A DNA stretch of 8,959 bases, taken from contig JAYPYW010000097.1 of the NCBI GenBank assembly GCA_038154685.1, positions 1 through 8,959 on the forward strand, given 5' to 3'. This DNA comes from GCA-002722245 sp038154685. GTDB lineage: Bacteria > Bacteroidota > Bacteroidia > Flavobacteriales_C > GCA-002722245. Under the pieces are notes generated by a model, which had not been told where the DNA came from, did no database searches, and saw only the letters and a program-made list of their open reading frames with translations. Made by a program: the position numbers and the translations under genes. Each line of letters opens with the position of its first letter. Position 1 is the first letter of the stretch. This document shows positions 5,188 through 8,959 of the stretch, one piece after another.

Positions 5188-6261
5188 ATGGATCAAAAAT
5201 TATTGTTTTCTGGTGCTGTTTTTATGCAAATAATGAATCAATTAAGCGTAATAGACAGTTTTAAAGGGAATTGGAAGTCCTTAAATATTAAGGAAAAAAA
5301 CTCCTTAAAAGAACTTCGTAAAATAGCTACAATAGAGAGCATTGGTTCGTCAACCCGTATTGAAGGAGCAACACTGGATGATGCAGAGGTGAAAAATCTT
5401 TTGCAGTCTCTTAAAATCACAAAACTTACATCAAGAGCCGAACAAGAAGTTGTGGGGTATTATGAAGCCTTACAGGTTATTTTAGATAATTACAATTCCA
5501 TTGATTTATCAGAAAGGTACATCCACCAACTTCATAATATTTTACTTAAACATAGTGGTAAAGACAAAATACACAGAGGAAAATATAAATCACTGTCCAA
5601 TAAGGTTGTTGCAAATTATCCTGATGGCACTCAAAAAACAATTTTCAAAACCACCGACCCTGCAATGACAGGAAAAGAAATGGAGGAATTGCTAATTTGG
5701 GTGAACGAACGGTTTGTAAAAGAAGACATTCACCCCATTTTGGTTACTTGTGCTTTTGTTTATGAATTTTTATCCATTCACCCTTACCAAGATGGAAACG
5801 GAAGGTTGTCACGTTTGTTAACCACTTTTTTGCTAATGAAGCAAGATTATGGCTTTGTTCAATATATTTCCTTTGAACACATCATTGAAAAACGAAAAGA
5901 TGATTATTACAAAGCCTTAATGGATGGGCAAAAGAACCGCTACCAGGAAAACGAACGTATGGACGGTTGGGTGCTCTTTTTCTTAGATTGTTTAGTAACC
6001 TTAACCAAGCGATTGGAAGCGAAGTATGAGGTTTATAGTAAACTTAAGCCTTCATTAAACCCAAGACAACAAAAGGTTCTTAATTTCATCAATGAACAAG
6101 AAACGGTAAAAATGGCCTCCATTGAATTGGCTTTTGCTGAAGAATCTCGAAATACGCTTAAAAAAGATGTTGCTTATTTGGTAAGAGAGCAATTAATTAT
6201 AAAAACAGGCGAAAGAAAAGGCACATGTTATCATGCCAAAACAGAAATTAATTCAGACTAA
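5188..6261 (+). CDS. Fic family protein, class II, with C-terminal winged helix
   Basis: The 357-residue protein has a complete Fic motif, HPYQDGNGRLSR (198-209), with catalytic H198, acidic D202, the GNG anion-binding loop and R206/R209. Fic enzymes usually transfer AMP from ATP to a hydroxyl side chain of a target protein. Upstream, SSTRIEG (54-60) matches the inhibitory [S/T]xxxE[G/N] motif (S55, E59, G60), so E59 should block ATP binding until relieved: a class II, self-inhibited Fic. Residues about 290-350 look like a winged helix (NPRQQKVLNFI ... LKKDVAYLVREQLI), suggesting DNA or protein binding and possible autoregulation. It is preceded by a good promoter and followed 12 bp later by a thioredoxin-like gene. 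The start is set by the ATG 32 bp after the predicted start site. The target protein cannot be read from sequence. Confidence 0.92.
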   Translation: MDQKLLFSGAVFMQIMNQLSVIDSFKGNWKSLNIKEKNSLKELRKIATIESIGSSTRIEGATLDDAEVKNLLQSLKITKLTSRAEQEVVGYYEALQVILDNYNSIDLSERYIHQLHNILLKHSGKDKIHRGKYKSLSNKVVANYPDGTQKTIFKTTDPAMTGKEMEELLIWVNERFVKEDIHPILVTCAFVYEFLSIHPYQDGNGRLSRLLTTFLLMKQDYGFVQYISFEHIIEKRKDDYYKALMDGQKNRYQENERMDGWVLFFLDCLVTLTKRLEAKYEVYSKLKPSLNPRQQKVLNFINEQETVKMASIELAFAEESRNTLKKDVAYLVREQLIIKTGERKGTCYHAKTEINSD

Positions 6262-6273
6262 GTATTAGCTTTT

Positions 6274-7671
6274 ATGAAAGTATTATCCACCATATTTTTT
6301 TGTTGCATATCAATAGCTCTAACCTCCCAAGTTATAACAGGGAATCTAACCCTCCTAAAAAACGCTGAAATCAAACTAGAGGGTTTTAACGGTTTAAAAA
6401 ACTACACCATAGCAACCACAAAAACGGACTCGGTTGGGGATTTTAAACTGGCTTACTCTGAAAATGATGTTGGCGTGGGGTATTTAATTTCGGACGATAA
6501 CAAACCACGTTTTGTAATCCTAAGCGAAGAAGACATTGAAATAACTGGAGAAGCATTAAGCTATGTAGAATCCATCCAAATCACCAAAGGCAAAGAAAAC
6601 CAACTTTTTGGTAAGTACGCTAAAGAACACCGAGTAAGAGAACAAGCCCTTAGCGCTTGGATTTACTTGGAGAAAATATACAATGGCAACACATTGCTTT
6701 CTTCCAATCAAAAAACTACCCAATCCATCACAATAGAAAAAGCCCGATTAAAAACCGAGGATGCTACCTTTTTAAACAACCTCCCAAAAAACAGTTATGT
6801 AAGTTGGTATTTACCCACTCGTAAACTAGTAAGCTCGGTAAGCACCATTGCTAAATACCGCACCCAAGAAATACCTACTACAGTGGCATCTTTTAGAGCC
6901 TTAGATTACACTGATAAGCGCCTATACAAAAGCGGACTTTTTAAAGATGCTATTGAATCCCATTTCTGGCTGCTAGAAAACTGCGGCAAACCGTTGGATT
7001 CTGTCTTTATAGAAATGCAAACCTCCATTGATGCGATGATAAATAATTTGGTTACAGACGAACAAAAACTCAACGAAGTAACCGATTACTTGTTTGATTT
7101 ACTAGAGCGCCATAGTTTGTTTAAAGCATCGGAATACCTAGCCATTAAAGTCCTCAACGAAGTAAGCTGCACCATAAACAGCGACCTTGCCAAACAGCTA
7201 GAAACTTACCGCGCCATGAAAAAGGGTAATAAAGCACCCAACATTGTATTTCCAAAATCCACCCTTTACCCCAATAAAAATTTCACACCCACTCAACTGT
7301 CCGACATAAAAAGCCCTTACACTTTAGTTGTTTTTGGCGCAAGCTGGTGCCCCAAATGCAAAGAAGAAATCCCCGAAATAGCCAAACATTACCAACAGTG
7401 GAAAAACAATGGTTTAGAAGTAATATTTGTATCCTTGGATGAAAACGAGTTCAGTTTCATCAACTTCGCCGCCAGCTTCCCCTTCATAAGCCTGTGCGAC
7501 TACCAAAAATGGAACAGCCCCATCGCCCAAAACTACCACGTTTTCGGCACCCCAACCATGTACCTACTGGACAACACCCAAAAAATCATCCTCCGCCCCA
7601 ACTCCGTTAAGGCAATGAACGCCTGGGTGGATTGGTATTTGGTAAAAGGAAATCCGTTGCCAAAGAATTAG
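6274..7671 (+). CDS. secreted thioredoxin-fold (TlpA-like) protein with a long N-terminal domain
   Basis: The 465-residue protein begins with a signal peptide (about 1-19, ending ...SIALTSQ; no lipobox at C10/C11), so it should act in the periplasm. Residues about 20-95 are beta-rich and resemble the DUF4369-type domain found before Bacteroidota thioredoxins. The middle (110-320) is mainly helical. The C-terminal thioredoxin domain (about 335-460) has the redox motif WCPKC (C359, C362), preceded by VVFGAS, and the cis-proline loop FGTPTMYL (P427). This is the TlpA/ResA-like architecture used for disulfide reduction or cytochrome and envelope maturation; the substrate is unknown. It lies 12 bp after the Fic gene, so it is probably co-transcribed, although Fic acts in the cytoplasm. 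Synonymous codons shift toward C-ending in the 3' third. Confidence 0.85.
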   Translation: MKVLSTIFFCCISIALTSQVITGNLTLLKNAEIKLEGFNGLKNYTIATTKTDSVGDFKLAYSENDVGVGYLISDDNKPRFVILSEEDIEITGEALSYVESIQITKGKENQLFGKYAKEHRVREQALSAWIYLEKIYNGNTLLSSNQKTTQSITIEKARLKTEDATFLNNLPKNSYVSWYLPTRKLVSSVSTIAKYRTQEIPTTVASFRALDYTDKRLYKSGLFKDAIESHFWLLENCGKPLDSVFIEMQTSIDAMINNLVTDEQKLNEVTDYLFDLLERHSLFKASEYLAIKVLNEVSCTINSDLAKQLETYRAMKKGNKAPNIVFPKSTLYPNKNFTPTQLSDIKSPYTLVVFGASWCPKCKEEIPEIAKHYQQWKNNGLEVIFVSLDENEFSFINFAASFPFISLCDYQKWNSPIAQNYHVFGTPTMYLLDNTQKIILRPNSVKAMNAWVDWYLVKGNPLPKN

Positions 7672-7678
7672 GTATTCA

Positions 7679-7696
7679 AATTAACTCCGGTTAATT
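7679..7696 (+). terminator. stem-loop after the thioredoxin-like gene
   Basis: AATTAAC (7679-7685) and GTTAATT (7690-7696) pair perfectly around a TCCG loop, eight bases after the TAG. The following GTATTTAATAAAATTTATTT is T-rich but interrupted. It lies between two convergent genes and may work in either direction. AATAAAATTTA also repeats at 7703-7713 and 7722-7732. Confidence 0.45.
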
Positions 7697-7782
7697 GTAT
7701 TTAATAAAATTTATTTGATAGAATAAAATTTAAACCCTCAATAACCCCCATTCTTTTAGACAACAAAACCTGACACAAGAAT

Positions 7783-8823
7783 TTACAAATCAAAATACTG
7801 CTTAACAGCAAACTCGTATTGTTGAATGAATATTTCCTTCATGGCTGAAATATTATTTTGCTCGTAAAATAAAAGCATTGCTTTTTTGTATTCCACAGCC
7901 GATACCGTCCTAAAACTTAGCGGACAATAATTATAGCTCATTAAAACAGCATTGCTCATAATTCTAGCAGTTCGTTTATTGCCATCCTCAAAAGCTTGTA
8001 GATAGGATAGTAAACAAAGTAGCAAAAGACCTTTTTCAAAAATATTCTCCTTACTATTAACTAGTTTAACAATTCCCTCAAGCTCTTCTCTAATTTGAGT
8101 TTCAATAGAAAGCGGACGGTAGTTTGTACCCGTTATTGCTACCGCTCTTTTTCTTATATTATTACTCACTCCTAAACCACCGATCAATAGCGTATGAATA
8201 TCAATAACCTTGTTTACAGTTAATGGTTTTAAATAATCCAAATCATCGGTAATAAAATCCAACGCTTTTTTATGATTTAAAAGCATTGTAGCGTCCTCCT
8301 TAGACTTTCCTTTGGCTAATTCTTGTTGTTTAATTAAAGCCTCTGTTTCTAGCAAAGAATAGGTGTTTCCTTCTATTTCCGAAGACTTCCAAATCAAATC
8401 GATAGCCAGCACCTCCAATCTTTTTTTGTAAATGCCCTTTTCTACCAATTGAATACTTTTTAAATACCTGTCTTGAATTTTGTTTAATTTTTGTTGCTCC
8501 TTTTCTGTAAACAAAGAAGCTTTTTGAAGAACATCCCTAACCAAATTAAAATCATAGGAGCTTTTGGTATTTCTTTCGTCCATTTCTTTCCTATAGTAAT
8601 CGTCAAGATTGATGGATGCTAACAGTTCAAACGAAGGAGCAATTGTGTATTTAGTAGACCTCCCAGCTCCGGTAACCTGAAGTTTATTTTCATCAACAAG
8701 TTCCTTTAAGTACTTTCTAACAGTACTTTTGCCTAAATCAAACAAGTTGTATAATTCCGAAGCTGATAAAGCCCCACTCTCTTGAATTAAGTAAATAATC
8801 TTAGATTGGTATTTTTCTCTCAT
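7783..8823 (-). CDS. winged-helix/Fic family protein with His-to-Gln in the Fic motif
   Basis: The 346-residue protein starts with a winged helix (about 1-60: SALSASELYNLF, GKSTVRKYLKELVDENKL, then a GRSTKY wing), so it should bind DNA. A helical linker leads to a Fic domain. SSEIEGN (147-153) fits the inhibitory [S/T]xxxE[G/N] motif (E151). The active-site motif reads LQAFEDGNKRTAR (275-287): F278, D280, G281, N282, R284 and R287 are kept, but the catalytic histidine place is Q276 (codon CAA, one base from His). It is therefore probably unable to catalyse normal AMP transfer, unless it uses another chemistry; a nucleotide-sensing regulator is one possibility. It converges with the Fic-thioredoxin pair. 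The only ATG, at 8823, gives a natural winged-helix N-terminus. Repeated sites lie upstream. Confidence 0.88.
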   Translation of the reverse strand: MREKYQSKIIYLIQESGALSASELYNLFDLGKSTVRKYLKELVDENKLQVTGAGRSTKYTIAPSFELLASINLDDYYRKEMDERNTKSSYDFNLVRDVLQKASLFTEKEQQKLNKIQDRYLKSIQLVEKGIYKKRLEVLAIDLIWKSSEIEGNTYSLLETEALIKQQELAKGKSKEDATMLLNHKKALDFITDDLDYLKPLTVNKVIDIHTLLIGGLGVSNNIRKRAVAITGTNYRPLSIETQIREELEGIVKLVNSKENIFEKGLLLLCLLSYLQAFEDGNKRTARIMSNAVLMSYNYCPLSFRTVSAVEYKKAMLLFYEQNNISAMKEIFIQQYEFAVKQYFDL

Positions 8824-8850
8824 ATCTATTTTCTGCTATCAAATTAGTCT

Positions 8851-8908
8851 TTTTATGCTACAAAGACCAATAATCATAGCATAAAAACTAGAACAATGTA
8901 GCATAAAA
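8851..8908 (-). promoter_or_regulatory. repeated TAGCATAAAA operator candidates upstream of the second fic gene
   Basis: Three copies of an 11-mer lie 28-85 bp upstream of the minus-strand start codon. GTAGCATAAAA is at 8898-8908, ATAGCATAAAA at 8876-8886, and its exact reverse complement TTTTATGCTAC at 8851-8861. The two direct copies are 22 bp apart, about two helical turns; the inverted pair forms a perfect 11-bp dyad. Such a cluster fits binding by the winged-helix Fic protein itself. No perfect TAnnTTTG element was found here on the minus strand. Confidence 0.5.
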
Positions 8909-8959
8909 CCAAAATAGCCCCCTAAAACTTAGTTGGTTTTAATATTTCTTATATGTTCT

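Noticed and set aside
2120..8941. Flanking att-like pair AAAACTTA...GTTTTAA at 2120 and 8924
   Set aside because: The two AT-rich sites share only short arms with different spacers, so chance similarity is likely and no element boundary is evident.
1..8959. DGR template repeat or reverse transcriptase inside the window
   Set aside because: No ORF shows a reverse transcriptase YxDD motif, and no second copy of the variable region was noticed by eye; if it exists it lies outside.

Overview
The window looks like a piece of a Bacteroidota (probably flavobacterial, free-living or marine) chromosome. The DNA is AT-rich. Ribosome binding sites are A-rich and lack Shine-Dalgarno sequences. One gene carries a type IX secretion (T9SS) C-terminal sorting domain, another a FISUMP domain (Fibrobacter succinogenes major paralogous domain), and one promoter fits the Bacteroidota TAnnTTTG pattern. 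These assignments come from reading the sequence and from family knowledge; no database search was possible.

Layout. Bases 1-585 hold no complete gene: a possible gene end at 1-60, then a cluster of A-rich repeats around TATAAAAAAGAG with TCATTACG octamers. Bases 586-1253 are a two-gene toxin-antitoxin module (ribbon-helix-helix antitoxin, PIN-domain toxin) with palindromes in its promoter region. Bases 1254-2324 centre on a minimal tyrosine recombinase (1489-2052). A 14-bp perfect inverted repeat lies upstream of it, and palindromes and a TA microsatellite lie downstream. Bases 2325-4981 are a two-gene unit for secreted or surface proteins. The first is a T9SS cargo protein whose reading frame continues upstream through a clear signal peptide but has no usable start codon. 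The second is a signal-peptide protein with tail-fibre-like N-terminal motifs and a C-terminal FISUMP domain. Bases 5188-7671 carry a class II Fic protein with an intact motif, followed 12 bp later by a secreted thioredoxin-fold (TlpA-like) protein. Bases 7783-8823, on the minus strand, encode a second, differently built Fic-family protein with glutamine where the catalytic histidine should be.

Most interesting point. The last ~170 bp of the FISUMP gene resemble the variable region of a diversity-generating retroelement (DGR) target. They encode a C-type-lectin-like C-terminus at the very end of the gene. Composition jumps to about 57% GC, against about 38% in a 60-bp stretch some 360 bp earlier. 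Residues expected to vary are almost all NNC or NNT codons, as A-mutagenesis of AAC/AAT template codons would give. A stem-loop follows about 40 bp past the stop codon. No reverse transcriptase, Avd or template repeat is in the window, so the diversifier would have to act in trans. Together with the adjacent recombinase, the start-less T9SS gene and the TA repeat, the centre of the window reads as a surface-variation locus. That functional link is inference.
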